Below are positions 55,418 through 64,000 of a stretch of DNA of 64,000 bases, piece after piece. The notes below the pieces were generated by a model. That model was not told where the DNA came from, did not search any database, and saw only the letters and a list, made by a program, of their open reading frames with translations. Origin of the DNA: Branchipolynoe longqiensis (Eukaryota; Annelida; Polychaeta; Phyllodocida; Polynoidae); NCBI GenBank assembly GCA_030323885.1, contig CM059186.1, positions 173,377,743 through 173,441,742 of the forward strand, written 5' to 3'. The stretch's first letter is position 1. Each line of letters begins with the position of its first letter. A program made the translations under genes and the position numbers.

Positions 55418-55537
55418 GTAAAGATTGTTGGACGTCAAACATATGGTGATTCTGACATATTTCTTTGGAGGAAATCCGCTGCCGCCACATAGGCTACTCT
55501 TTCCGATAGGTAGCAAGGGGTATTTTATATTGAACAA
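55418..55537 (-). mobile_element. SINE-B fragment
   Basis: Minus-strand 3' portion: ttggacgtcaaacatatggt, tgccgccacataggctactc, ending at ttttatattgaac. Confidence 0.82.
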
Positions 55538-55620
55538 GACGGGATGGCTGAATGAGTTGAGCGTCCGTCTCTCGTTCTGGTAGATCGTGGGATCATGGAT
55601 TCGACTCGGATCAACCAAGC
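55538..55620 (+). mobile_element. SINE-A, head only
   Basis: acgggatggctgaatgagtt with 'gtccgtctctcg' and a disrupted B box (ggattcgactcgg). Confidence 0.8.
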
Positions 55621-55689
55621 CACTTTTTGGCGCATGCGCAAATCCTACAAACTCAGGTCGAATAATCGAATACACTTCTCCACGCGCTG

Positions 55690-56185
55690 GGTGGAAAAAA
55701 TGGTGGCTTAATCCAAAACTTTTTTTTTTTTAGTAACCGATAAAACTACAGCAAAATAACTTTAAAAGTATTTTGTGATTGCATAGTTTAGTTATATTTC
55801 CATTTCATTAATCTAGGTTATTACCCCCAAAAAAACATGTATGACTGGTACTGGTCGCTGTTATCCTGTAGGATGGTACCAGCCCAAATGTGACGTCATC
55901 GCTCGTAGCTGCTCCCAGCCAAGAGTGGGTTACTGGGGTCGGGTCATTTTGCACACGGCACGTGTATTTGTCAACTCCACTCACGGTGTTCGATTTGAAA
56001 TTCTGACGACTCGCATGACCCAAGTTGCCCGGGTCGTGTTAATCTATTACGGCCGATGTCAGCTGAGCTAGTACCCGCCGGTACCTACACGCATGGCTGC
56101 GTCCCGTGTGTGGCGGCTCCTAACGTGGTCGTGGGAAGGTAACCCTTCACTGCGTCACATAACTGGTGTGTTTTGACGCTAAGTT
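55690..56185. other. No gene recognised
   Basis: A 76-aa plus-strand frame at 55841-56071 is not low complexity but has no recognisable domain, splice context or conserved partner. Confidence 0.4.
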
Positions 56186-56190
56186 TCTAT

Positions 56191-56474
56191 TGGTTGTTGG
56201 AGTTTTACGTCCTGGCAACATCTAAGGTGATATCAGGATGGGTACCGACTTGTGACAGTGTGTGCTCATGGCTACTTCATAGTGCTGCCCCACAGGGAAA
56301 TCAGGCCACCAGAACCATGACCCGATATCTCACTCAGTCACATTATCCTGACATTGAGCTAACCAGTCCTTGCCCTATCCTATTTATGCTGAGCACCAGG
56401 CTAGGAAGTGACAAGTATCAATTTGATAAGGCATTGGTTTGACTCGACCGGGAACCGAACTCCCGATCTCCCAG
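56191..56474 (-). mobile_element. SINE-A, head truncated
   Basis: Tail end ttggttgttggagttttacg, complete body, ending ggaaccgaactcccgatctc. Head to head with the next copy about 50 bp away. Confidence 0.87.
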
Positions 56475-56527
56475 CTTAGTGCTTTAGTTTTTGTTTTACT
56501 CTTGACTAACTGTAACGTGCCTATAAC

Positions 56528-56682
56528 GGTGCACGGTGGCCGAATCGGTAGAGCGCAGGCCTCCCGTGCGGGAGATCGGGAGTTCGGTCCCCGGTCGAGT
56601 CAAATCAATTATTTACAAAATTCATAGTTGTAGCTTCATAGCTTGGCACTAGGGATTATTAGGATAGGACATGGACTTGTAA
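56528..56682 (+). mobile_element. SINE-A, 5' half
   Basis: Head cggtgcacggtggccgaatc, B box ggagttcggtccc, body up to 'aggataggacatggactt'. Confidence 0.87.
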
Positions 56683-56689
56683 AATATTC

Positions 56690-57383
56690 TGATAAAATGC
56701 ATTAGTGAGGGAATGCAAATGGTCTATAATGGTAAATGGTATATAGTGCCAGGTGCATGAATGTATTTATGTAGTTGCTGGTGATCCTTTACTCATGGTT
56801 AATAGTCATTATGTATTAAGTAGATAGTGTGAAAGAGGCACTAGGAGATAGTGTGTAAGGGGCACTTGGAGCTCTACTCACTACCCCTCCCCCCTCTGTT
56901 AGTCACGGATCACCACACACTCAGCTCAGGCAGGTGGTGGCCAAGTAGCCACACCGCATGGTGGTGGTGGGCAGGTCATGGTAGCCATGGTGACACAGGA
57001 ATGCTTGATGTTCATTGGTGGAACTGTAAATGCTTGATTCTCATTGGAGAACATGGTCAGGTGGTATGCCATACCAGATCCATGTACCACTATAAATAAT
57101 AAACCTGAGGGCAATGGAGGCATTCATCTGGGACCTTTCTATCCGCAAGATTTACGGATGGAGCGGATGGAGCCACAACACACATTTGATTCATCGGTAT
57201 AGAAACCCACTTCCGGTCCCAGTCGAATAGGAATTTGTAAAGAAATATTTTGATATGCGAATATAGAGGCACAGTCGAATATGTCCATTGTCTCTCTCTA
57301 CTTTCATTCTTTATACTCTTCCTTTCTCTTCTTGCCTATGTTGATTTCATTATAGCCGGCCTACACAACCACAGATTCCAGCT
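56690..57383. other. No gene recognised
   Basis: Unassigned sequence. Small frames around 56851-57123 on both strands lack domains. Confidence 0.5.
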
Positions 57384-57577
57384 GAGGACTTTACAGACTG
57401 GTTGGCTCGGTGTCAGGATAATGTGACTGAGTGGGACATCAGGTTATGGTGGCAGCCACCTGATCTCCCAGTGGGGCAGCACTATAAAGTCGTCATGAGT
57501 GCGCACTGTCACAAGTTGGTGCCCGTCGTGATATGACCTTAGATGTTGTCAGGACATAAAACTCCAACAACCAACCA
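57384..57577 (+). mobile_element. SINE-A, 5' truncated
   Basis: From 'gaggactttacagactggtt' to the tail ending ccaacaaccaaccaac. Confidence 0.87.
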
Positions 57578-57689
57578 ACATAATATTGCTACAAACAACA
57601 CGTCACTGCTGTAGTGAACACATTGTTTCAACAGTCAACACATTACTGCTCAGGTGAACATGTGCCTGTGTCAGCTGACACATTTCTGT

Positions 57690-58042
57690 TTAAAGTTGCA
57701 TAATCCGATAGTTTTGAATTTCTGTATTTTTCTGAGATAAATATATTAGATCGATCACTAGTATCTACTTTACATTAGATCAAAGTTACTTTTATTTTAA
57801 ATGGTAAACCTTTTAGATATTTTGAGTGCAAACATGGAAAATTAGTTTCGGCAAACTTGCCAAAACTCTGACACCATAGACTTCTGCAGTAACAGGTTCT
57901 GTTAAATTGACTCAGTATTGCCTTCTACGCATAAACAAATGCTTAATAAGTGCATCAGTATCTAAGTTAGATATGTAAAATCAAACCTAGTTAATTGGTT
58001 TGGTTTTGAAAATTGATATTTCATCGGACTACGCAGCTTTAA
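57690..58042. mobile_element. TTAA-flanked MITE
   Basis: ttaaagttgcataatccgat and atcggactacgcagctttaa with TTAA at both ends. The interior is closest to 53050-53405, inverted. Confidence 0.85.
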
Positions 58043-58336
58043 CACATCACTTCTGAAGACAACACAATCTGTTCAGTCAGCATAGTTCTGTGTCAGTCAA
58101 AATGCTGCTGCTTTGGTCTGGCTGTTATTGTTTTAGTAAAAAAACACGCCATTGATGTCCATAATGTCGCTTGATGACACATCTTGAGACATGGGTGACA
58201 GGGGGGTGCGAAGGGCACAGACGACATTTGGAAAGAGCAGACAAAATTTGATGAAAGTATATGGTATTAGAAAGGACACGTTCAATCATAGGAAGCAACA
58301 TTCACTGAGTGAATATGTGTGTATATGTATATATAT

Positions 58337-58409
58337 ATTTTACCTCGGTACACAGCCTCAGGCTAGCCTCAGGCTAGGGAGAAGGAAGCACGTGAGGTAC
58401 CAGCAATTA
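58337..58409 (+). repeat. DIRS left inverted terminal repeat
   Basis: attttacctcggtacacagc with two 'cctcaggctag' repeats, then gggagaaggaagcacgtgag. The outer part pairs with 62808-62852 and the inner part with 63048-63083. Confidence 0.85.
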
Positions 58410-58494
58410 GCATATACAACTCACGACTGGATTACGTGTCGTTGGGTTGCTCCGGCAAATTTAGTCTACATACAAGCTAATACGCAGTAAGTAT

Positions 58495-58676
58495 TGTAGT
58501 GGTCTGCACTGACCTCTCAGGCAAGTAACCACATAGACAGGTAGGCGTGGGGAGTGTATTGATATCAGGGAGCCTAGGTGGTGTAATGGTTAGCACACTG
58601 GCCCGGAATGCAAAGAGATGTGGGTTTGAGTCCCGCTCTAGGCGCAGTATTTCCCATTTTCATCACCCCCACGACA
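58495..58676 (+). repeat. 5' LTR of miniature element
   Basis: 182 bp. U3-like first 77 bp (cactgacctctcaggcaagt, gacaggtaggcgtgggga), then the tRNA-Gln-like segment, then cgcagtatttcccattttca and cccccacgaca. Confidence 0.88.
58572..58643 (+). ncRNA. tRNA-Gln-like segment inside 5' LTR
   Basis: 72 nt. Acceptor GCCTAGG pairs with TCTAGGC (one G-T). The D-arm is GTG/CAC around an A box tggtgtaatgg. The T-arm GTGGG/CCCGC encloses a B box ggtttgagtcc (the 3' LTR keeps the canonical ggttcgagtcc). The D-arm and following bases resemble tRNA-Gln. The anticodon stem does not pair, so it is not a functional tRNA, but an internal Pol III promoter is plausible. Confidence 0.75.
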
Positions 58677-58815
58677 CTGGTTGCCGTGACCAGGATCCTG
58701 TACAAGCTTTGCGCTGTATGGTTGTTGAACCTACCCTGTGTATGTATGTGTTAGTGCATTGCCTGTATGTATGTAATTGTAAGCATTACAAGACTTACAA
58801 TTCCAGGGGGACGAG

Positions 58816-58997
58816 TGTAGTGGTCTGCACTGACCTCTCAGGCAAGTAACCACATAGACAGGTAGGCGTGGGGAGTGTATTGATATCAGGGAGCCTAGGT
58901 GGTGTAATGGTTAGCACACTGGCCCGGAATGCAAAGAGATGTGGGTTCGAGTCCCGCTCTAGGCGCAGTATTTCCCATTTTCATCACCCCCACGACA
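58816..58997 (+). repeat. 3' LTR of miniature element
   Basis: Identical to the 5' LTR except C for T in the B box. The tRNA-like segment is 58893-58964. Preceded by the polypurine tract. Confidence 0.88.
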
Positions 58998-59586
58998 GTA
59001 TCATAAAAACTGTGGTTAGCTTAATCATGATGCATTAGAGCATCATTATGGAAAGTTTAGACTTTCTTTGGTCCATTTTGGACGAGTTATTTGGTTATAA
59101 AAAACCAAGGATAGAATTCCTTCTCGAAGGATTGAAACCGATTATTAGCGGTTCTGTCAACACCCGAGTCACCGTGTGATTATGGGTAGAGATGTGGGCT
59201 CTGCCTCGTCTCCTGTGGAAATTCTCTCGTACTCTAATAGAGAGTAATGTTGGAGATGCTCCTGGGTTTCTTTTATAGACTCCCCACAAACTTTTTCAGG
59301 CGTTTCTCCGAGTTTCGTAGCATTTTCTCCAACTTGTTGATGTAGTAGTCACAGGTGGGAGAAGTGTGCGGAACAGAGGGATGGGCGGGCCGATACACTG
59401 GTCCCGACCCCGCGTAAGGTTTGGGCTTGACCCACAACCCACGCACAAATTTAGCTTATTACGCCTGTGTTATAACGGTATAAACACGTTCTCTAACACC
59501 AATAGATGTCCAAATGAGTTTGAAACAACCATATTGTGACATATATATATACCGGGACTGACCAAAAATCTTTGTTTCAGCTCCCG
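58998..59586 (+). other. DIRS 5' region
   Basis: Untranslated or leader region of the DIRS element before gag. The only frames are short. A microsatellite tatatatat lies at 59542. Confidence 0.5.
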
Positions 59587-60947
59587 ATGGCCACGAAGCG
59601 GAGTAAGCGTGGTGCAGCAGCAGCCGAGGGGCATGTTCCGAGTCGAGGGGACGAGGAGTACGACTCCTCACCCGTGTTGTCGGCAGGGCCTTCGACACAG
59701 CCCGGGGCGCATATTCTCTCCGAGGAGGACATAGTGCCTGACGGCGCCGCGGCTCAAAATTGGGAGACGCGGTTTGCGGCGATGGAGAGTCATATAATGG
59801 CTCTCAAACCACCGGTGTCTCGTAAACGGCGAATGCCGAGTGTTCAAGAGGAGTCTTCTTTGGAGGATTTCTCGGAGACAGACTCAGAGATGGAGCTTAG
59901 GGCTCCTCCTCCTTCTCCTAAACGGAGGAAGAAGAAGAAACATATCGTTTCTTCTGGTGATGATTTCACCAAGGAAAGGGGGAAGACTGGACTTCGCAAA
60001 AAGCGCAAGACCAAGTCCAAGAAGAAGAAGAAGAAGAGGAAAGATTCTTCTTCTTCCGATTCGTCCACAGATTCCACTTCCACGGATTCGGACTCAGACA
60101 CGCGATATGAAGGTGTCTATGCTGCCATTGGGGGCAAAGTGGCTAAGAAAGTGAAGCCAAGGGCTAAGCGTGTGAAAACCACTACGCTTATGCGTGAGAA
60201 CATTAATGGCCATTTCCGCACGTTTAAACCGGCGGAGATTATTTCTAAGTTATCAGATGAGTTAACAGGCATTAAAGGTGTTCCCAACTCCATCATTAAG
60301 GAGATGGATCGAGATGTCAATATGACAGAGGACCGTAAGAGATTTGAGGGTGTGTTGCACACAGTGCACAGGTGCATAAGGCGGTGCTTGGTACCCTAAC
60401 AGCTATTGCTCCTGTAGCAAACAGAATGCAACGAGAAAATAAGTTCTCGTCTTTGGCTAAGACGATGGACAAAGGCATTGCATTGTTGGCGGCGGCAGGT
60501 AATTACCTGTCGTATCGAAGATATGAAAATGTCTTCAAGTCGGTTTGCACAGATGGTGGCAAAGAAGTGGCTCGCTCAAAGAAGGTTACCGATAATGATG
60601 GGAAAGAGTTTATGCTCTTTCTTGCTCCAGAGCCGATTAAAGGGAAACCTTTAGATAACACGAAAATGTTTGGCGGTCAACTACAATACCTCTATAAGGA
60701 GGTAGAAACTGCAGCCAAGAGTGGCAAAAACATGGATGGTAAGAAGAAACAGGAAACTCCTCGTTTCAAAAGGTCACGAGGGGATTTTCGTCCACGGCGG
60801 TTCACCAGGGGAACCAGACCGGGCTCAAACTTCGGTCAAGCTTTTCGGGGCCGGGGCGCTCGCTCAGGCTGGACCGACAACACTGCACGGCCACTGGGCC
60901 GAGGAGTCAACTCGCCGAGACCCTTCCCCAGGGGCGGGTCCAAGTAG
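59587..60947 (+). CDS. DIRS gag-like protein, with one frameshift
   Basis: Start chosen at ATGGCCACGAAGCGG (59587). The N-terminal half is acidic/serine-rich, then strongly basic (KKRKTKSKKKKKKRKDSSSS near residues 140-160) with an SDSSTDSTSTDSDSDTRYEG stretch. The middle has FRTFKPAEIISKLSDEL and GVPNSIIKEMDRDVNMTED. At about 60366-60375 the frame shifts: the first frame ends at 60399, and the protein continues in another frame with LGTLTAIAPVANRMQRENKF, LLAAAGNYLSYRRYENV and an RG-rich C-terminus (FRPRRFTRGTRPGSNF). The conserved second half shows this is one gag broken by a 1-nt indel. It is presumably RNA-binding and particle-forming. Confidence 0.8.
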
Positions 60948-60970
60948 CAAGTTCACCAAATCCAATCCGC

Positions 60971-61675
60971 ATGGCGGAACCTAATACGGTAATTACTACT
61001 GATGCTTCGTTAGAAGGTTGGGGAGCTCATCGAGATGGGGTCACAACAGGAGGTAGATGGCTTGATGATGAGAAATCAGACCATATTGATGCGCTAGAAT
61101 TGCGTGCTATTTATCTGGGCTTATGTAGTTTAGTAAAGATACATAAATCACAAGTTAGAATACTAACTGATAATACTACTGCCATGGCATATATTCGTAA
61201 CATGGGTGGAACCAAATCAAAGCCTTGCAATCAGTTGTCTAAACTGATTTGGAACTGGGCACAGGCTCAACAAGTCTGGCTGACTGTAGCGCATATTCCA
61301 GGGTCACAAAATACACCTGCAGACCATAAAAGTAGAAGTTTCCATGACCATTTAGAATGGTCTCTCTCTACACCTTTGTTTAACTTCATTTGTGAAAAAT
61401 GGGGTACACCTAAAGTTGACTTGTTTGCATCACGAAATAATAACAAATTACCTTGTTATGTTTCTTGGCATCCTGAACCGGAGGCTTGGAAAGTAGATGC
61501 ATTTGCTATTATCTGGGAAAATAATTATTTTTATATTTTCCCACCGTTTAGCATTATCAGCCGAGTTGTCAGGAAAATCGGTTTGGAAAGGACACATGCT
61601 ATACTGGTGGTGCCCGATTGGGACACGCAACCTTGGCTGCCAGCTGTTTCACAACTGGCAAAAGAACATATATGA
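60971..61675 (+). CDS. DIRS RNase H domain protein, RT missing
   Basis: 234 aa. RNase H active-site acids are in place: Asp11 (TTDASLEGWG), Glu43 (DALELRAIY), Asp67 (RILTDNTTAM) and Asp118 (PGSQNTPADHKSR). Downstream comes the domain usual for metazoan DIRS pol C-termini (GTPKVDLFASRNNNKLPCYV, then IFPPFSIISRVVRKI and VVPDWDTQPWLP). Sequence before MAEPNTVITTDAS belongs to a broken junction with gag, and no YxDD-containing RT precedes it. The stop TGA overlaps the ATG of the recombinase (ATGA at 61672-61675), suggesting coupled translation. Confidence 0.85.
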   Translation: MAEPNTVITTDASLEGWGAHRDGVTTGGRWLDDEKSDHIDALELRAIYLGLCSLVKIHKSQVRILTDNTTAMAYIRNMGGTKSKPCNQLSKLIWNWAQAQQVWLTVAHIPGSQNTPADHKSRSFHDHLEWSLSTPLFNFICEKWGTPKVDLFASRNNNKLPCYVSWHPEPEAWKVDAFAIIWENNYFYIFPPFSIISRVVRKIGLERTHAILVVPDWDTQPWLPAVSQLAKEHI

Positions 61676-62727
61676 TTCCCAAGAAAACTCGGGAATCTGA
61701 CACACCACGGACCGCTAGGGGTTCACGGCGACGTGTCAACGACGCCCCTATTGGCATTCCTTTTCTAAGGAAACAGCTGCAGCAATTTGGATTGGACAAA
61801 ATTACTGAGAATAGGATAGTATCTGATGCCTGGAGGCCAGGAACTGTCAAAATGTACACATCCTATTTAAAGAAATGGGGTGTACATTGTTTGTTAATGA
61901 AAGTTAAGCCAACAAATCCAACAATTTCACAAGTAGCTCGTTTTCTTCGTTCTCTAGAGGATGAAGGACTATCCTTTGGGTCGATCAGTGCGGCAAGATG
62001 TGCGTTATCAATCATATTACCGAGAATTGATGGCGAAACAGTTGGAAAACATTATGTTCTTTGTTATCTACTTCGTTCAATTTATCAAAGGAATCCTCCA
62101 AAACCAAAGTATAGTCGGTTTTGGGATGTGTCTATAGTATTTAAGTTGTTTCAGGCTTGGCCTCACAACTCGTGGTTAGATATAAAACAATTAGGTTTTA
62201 AGGTCGCGGTCCTGTTATTATTAGTAACCGGACACAGAGGACAGACGATTGTTGCTTTATCTTTAACTGGATTAGAAATAGACAAGAAACAAGCTACGTT
62301 TGATTTAGCACAATTGCTTAAATCGAACACGTTAGGTGACCCTTTATCTACGGTTCACTTAGACTGTTTTCCGAGTGATCGGAAATTATGTGTTGTGTCA
62401 GCCATACGGGCTTATATATCTAAGACAAAGGATTTACGTGCATCACAACAACTATTAGTGAGCTTTATAAAGCCACATAAGGCAATTTCACGAGACACCC
62501 TTGCCAGATGGACAATTACGGTGTTGAAATTGGCTGGAGTGGATACGGGCAAATACTCATCCCACTCAACTAGAGGTGCCATGGTCTCCAAGGCACGGTT
62601 GCTAGGTATTTCTGTGAAAAGAATACTAGCGCATGCAGGCTGGAAGATGGCTAAGTCGTTTGCAAAACATTACAACAAGCGACTAGAAAAGCCTACCGGC
62701 ATTGCAAAGCGCCTGCTCGCCAACTAA
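61672..62727 (+). CDS. DIRS tyrosine recombinase (integrase)
   Basis: 351 aa from the ATGA overlap. A longer in-frame start exists at 61618 but lies inside the RNase H domain. The N-terminal SAM-like region (LRKQLQQFGLDKITENRIVS to MYTSYLKKWGVHC) precedes the catalytic domain. The catalytic residues are Arg189 (TGHRGQ), His298 and Arg301 (SSHSTRGA), Trp324 (HAGWKMAKS) and nucleophile Tyr334 (AKHYNKR). The frame is intact. It would integrate circular cDNA by strand exchange in the nucleus. Confidence 0.9.
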   Translation: MIPKKTRESDTPRTARGSRRRVNDAPIGIPFLRKQLQQFGLDKITENRIVSDAWRPGTVKMYTSYLKKWGVHCLLMKVKPTNPTISQVARFLRSLEDEGLSFGSISAARCALSIILPRIDGETVGKHYVLCYLLRSIYQRNPPKPKYSRFWDVSIVFKLFQAWPHNSWLDIKQLGFKVAVLLLLVTGHRGQTIVALSLTGLEIDKKQATFDLAQLLKSNTLGDPLSTVHLDCFPSDRKLCVVSAIRAYISKTKDLRASQQLLVSFIKPHKAISRDTLARWTITVLKLAGVDTGKYSSHSTRGAMVSKARLLGISVKRILAHAGWKMAKSFAKHYNKRLEKPTGIAKRLLAN

Positions 62728-62807
62728 CAAGAATAGGTGAGAACAAAAACGTTGAATATTATATAAGAATGGATGATATTAAGGATAAAAATGAATTATG
62801 TGAAGGT

Positions 62808-62852
62808 CTCCCTAGCCTGAGGCTAGCCTGAGGCTGTATACCGAGGTAAAAT
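62808..62852 (+). repeat. DIRS right inverted terminal repeat
   Basis: tctccctagcctgaggctag to taccgaggtaaaat, complement of 58337-58382 with one mismatch. Confidence 0.85.
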
Positions 62853-63167
62853 AGTATAGTTATACGAATCTTACCTGGGTATAGATGATGGATAACTGTT
62901 GTTTTCCCGAGGTAGAAGCCTCGGGTAGACGTGGGCTAGGGCCCGCCCACCACACCCTACCACGTCTATCCCGTTGGTGTACCGTTACGGGAAAATCATA
63001 GTACCCATTGTATTGAAAGATCATTTTTATCCTGAATAAGTAGGTTAAAATTGCTCGTACCTCACGTGCTTCCTTCTCCCTAGCCCACGTCTACCCGAGG
63101 CTTCTACCTCGGGAAAACAACAGTTATCCATCATCTATACCCAGGTAAGATTCGTATAACTATACTA
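62852..63167. repeat. Perfect 90-bp inverted repeat, 136-bp loop
   Basis: 62852-62941 (tagtatagttatacgaatct to acgtgggctaggg) is the exact complement of 63078-63167. Each arm includes its own small hairpin cccgagg-tagaag-cctcggg. The loop contains the second copy of the left-end sequence (63048-63083), matching the internal complementary region of DIRS. Confidence 0.92.
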
Positions 63168-64000
63168 TATATATGTATATATATATATCTATATATATAT
63201 ATATATCTATATATATACATATAAGGACCCATATGTATGGGCACCTACAGGTATTTATATCTAGTTACTATAGATGCATATATAAGTTTGTAGTTGTATG
63301 CATAGGTATGCATAGGAACGCGTATTATGTATATGTATGCATATATTGATGTGATGTATACAGTATTATTTGAGTATAAAGATATGGAAGGGAACATTAC
63401 TTATTATTATTGTTATACTCCATAAGACACAACACTGTACTGGTGGTGCCACCTCAGCTCACCTCACCTCCACCAGATAGATCTGTAATAGATGTTGACC
63501 AGTGTCAGTCGCACTGGAGGATTTTTTATAAGGCCGTGGTACTTTCTGTTGTGTCGAATGGAACTCGTGCCATGCAAAGTAGTTCCATTTCCAAATATTT
63601 AAATGATGTAGATGTTGCGAGAATGCAAAGCCCCCAACAAACAAACAAAATTTATTTCCCAAATGCAGAGCTACCTTACTACCTGTTGTGGAACTGTTAT
63701 CTGGTGACTTTGTACGGCACTAGTGCCATTCCGCAGAGTAGAAAGCACCCCTGAACACATATTAGTATAATGTGTGTAACATGTTTCTATATATATATAT
63801 GTATATACTTGGGTCAATATGGTGTAGGTAGGTGGACAGAGGTTGGTGTCAACTGGTTGCCTGTGGAGCAGCAAGTTGGTCAGGGATCTGTAATCCATAT
63901 TACATGTAATATATTATGTATATATATATTTGTATGTAGTTATATATATTTATATGTATTTTTCCACCTACCTTTCCATGTACCCAAGTACATTGTATAT
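63168..64000. other. AT-rich simple sequence and unassigned DNA
   Basis: tatatatatc microsatellites at 63165-63225 and 63785-63810. A diverged SINE-A-like tail (gatgttgcgagaatgcaaag with caacaaacaaacaaa) lies at about 63611-63650. No gene recognised. Confidence 0.5.

Larger units (their letters stand above)
58495..58997 (+). mobile_element. Miniature LTR element with tRNA-like LTRs (copy 1)
   Basis: 503 bp with two 182-bp LTRs (58495-58676, 58816-58997) that differ at one base. The LTRs start tgtagtggtct and end cacgaca (TG...CA). A perfect 4-bp duplication GTAT lies at 58491-58494 and 58998-59001. The 139-bp interior begins ctggttgccgtgaccagg, a TGG-initial primer-site-like sequence one base after the 5' LTR with partial match to the tRNA-His 3' end complement. 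It ends with a 9-bp-stem hairpin and the purine-rich ccagggggacgag directly before the 3' LTR. There is no ORF. Size and layout fit a terminal-repeat retrotransposon in miniature (TRIM), mobilised in trans. It is inserted in the 5' region of the DIRS element. Confidence 0.88.
58337..63167 (+). mobile_element. DIRS-type tyrosine-recombinase retroelement lacking RT
   Basis: Order: left inverted terminal repeat, 5' region (with a nested miniature LTR element), gag, RNase H, tyrosine recombinase, right inverted terminal repeat and inverted internal complementary region. The left 46 bp (58337-58382) is the complement of 62808-62852. Left 58374-58409 is the complement of 63048-63083. This is the inverted-repeat arrangement known for DIRS elements. 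DIRS normally encode RT joined to RNase H. Here the gag stop is at 60947 and RNase H opens at 60971, leaving no room for the roughly 300-residue RT. Confidence 0.88.

Noticed and set aside
55841..56071. 76-aa frame as a host exon
   Set aside because: Not low complexity, but no recognisable domain, no splice evidence and no second copy to test.
58572..58643. Functional tRNA-Gln gene
   Set aside because: Acceptor, D and T arms pair but the anticodon stem does not. The segment is embedded in an LTR and duplicated 321 bp away.

Overview
This is animal genomic DNA: no operons, low gene density, and almost all recognisable sequence is transposon-derived. One tRNA-headed repeat (about 340 bp, four copies) has the body and 'cgttaaataaaac' 3' end I associate with mollusc SINEs, and Polinton, DIRS, PIF/Harbinger, pogo-like and CR1/L2-like remnants are all present. 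My best guess is a lophotrochozoan, probably a mollusc, but species is not determinable from the window. I found no host protein-coding exon I would defend. The only gene-start-like signal is a CpG-rich block near 37.7-38.3 kb.

Layout. 0-6.3 kb: a 63-bp minisatellite, then a 4.6-kb Polinton relic (1044-5666, AG...CT ends, 6-bp target duplication CACAAA, decayed protein-primed PolB) inserted in an 'agatacacaaa' array. 7-18 kb: Harbinger-like satellite-filled elements, a PIF/Harbinger transposase pseudogene (8390-10950) broken by a SINE and by a 1.1-kb palindrome-rich insertion, a LINE 3' fragment, and an LTR miniature element at 14757-15236. 18-36 kb: SINEs, TTAA-flanked MITEs, LINE fragments, a filled/empty SINE site pair, poly-C tracts and minisatellites. 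36-46 kb: pyrimidine tracts, CpG block, minisatellites, two inverted minisatellite arms around a very GC-rich 1.7-kb element (40160-41852) with about 300-bp direct repeats, a 15-bp target duplication and an ORF ending in a tyrosine-recombinase half-domain. 46-58 kb: SINE clusters, including an inverted duplication of a multi-element block, and MITEs whose interiors are made of one short oligomer. 58.3-63.2 kb: a DIRS-type element with gag, RNase H and tyrosine recombinase but no reverse transcriptase, carrying a nested miniature LTR element. 63.2-64 kb: AT-rich simple sequence.

The strongest unusual system is a 480-503-bp LTR miniature element (TRIM-like) whose 171-182-bp LTRs each contain a tRNA-Gln-like sequence with Pol III A and B boxes. 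Two copies (58495-58997 and 14757-15236) have TG...CA LTRs, a polypurine tract before the 3' LTR, a TGG primer-site-like start after the 5' LTR and perfect 4-bp target duplications. Also notable: roughly 50-58-bp insertions consisting only of the 3' tail of the major SINE, several with clean 11-bp target duplications and starting at or near the base of a tail hairpin; and the GC-rich tyrosine-recombinase-fragment element.

Repeat naming used below: SINE-A is the most abundant family (Ser/Leu-tRNA-like head, central body, tail 'gatatgaccttagatgttgc' followed by 'aggacgtaaaac' and a CAAA-rich end). SINE-B is the mollusc-type SINE. SINE-D is a third tRNA-headed family. All assignments come from reading the sequence; no database search was possible.
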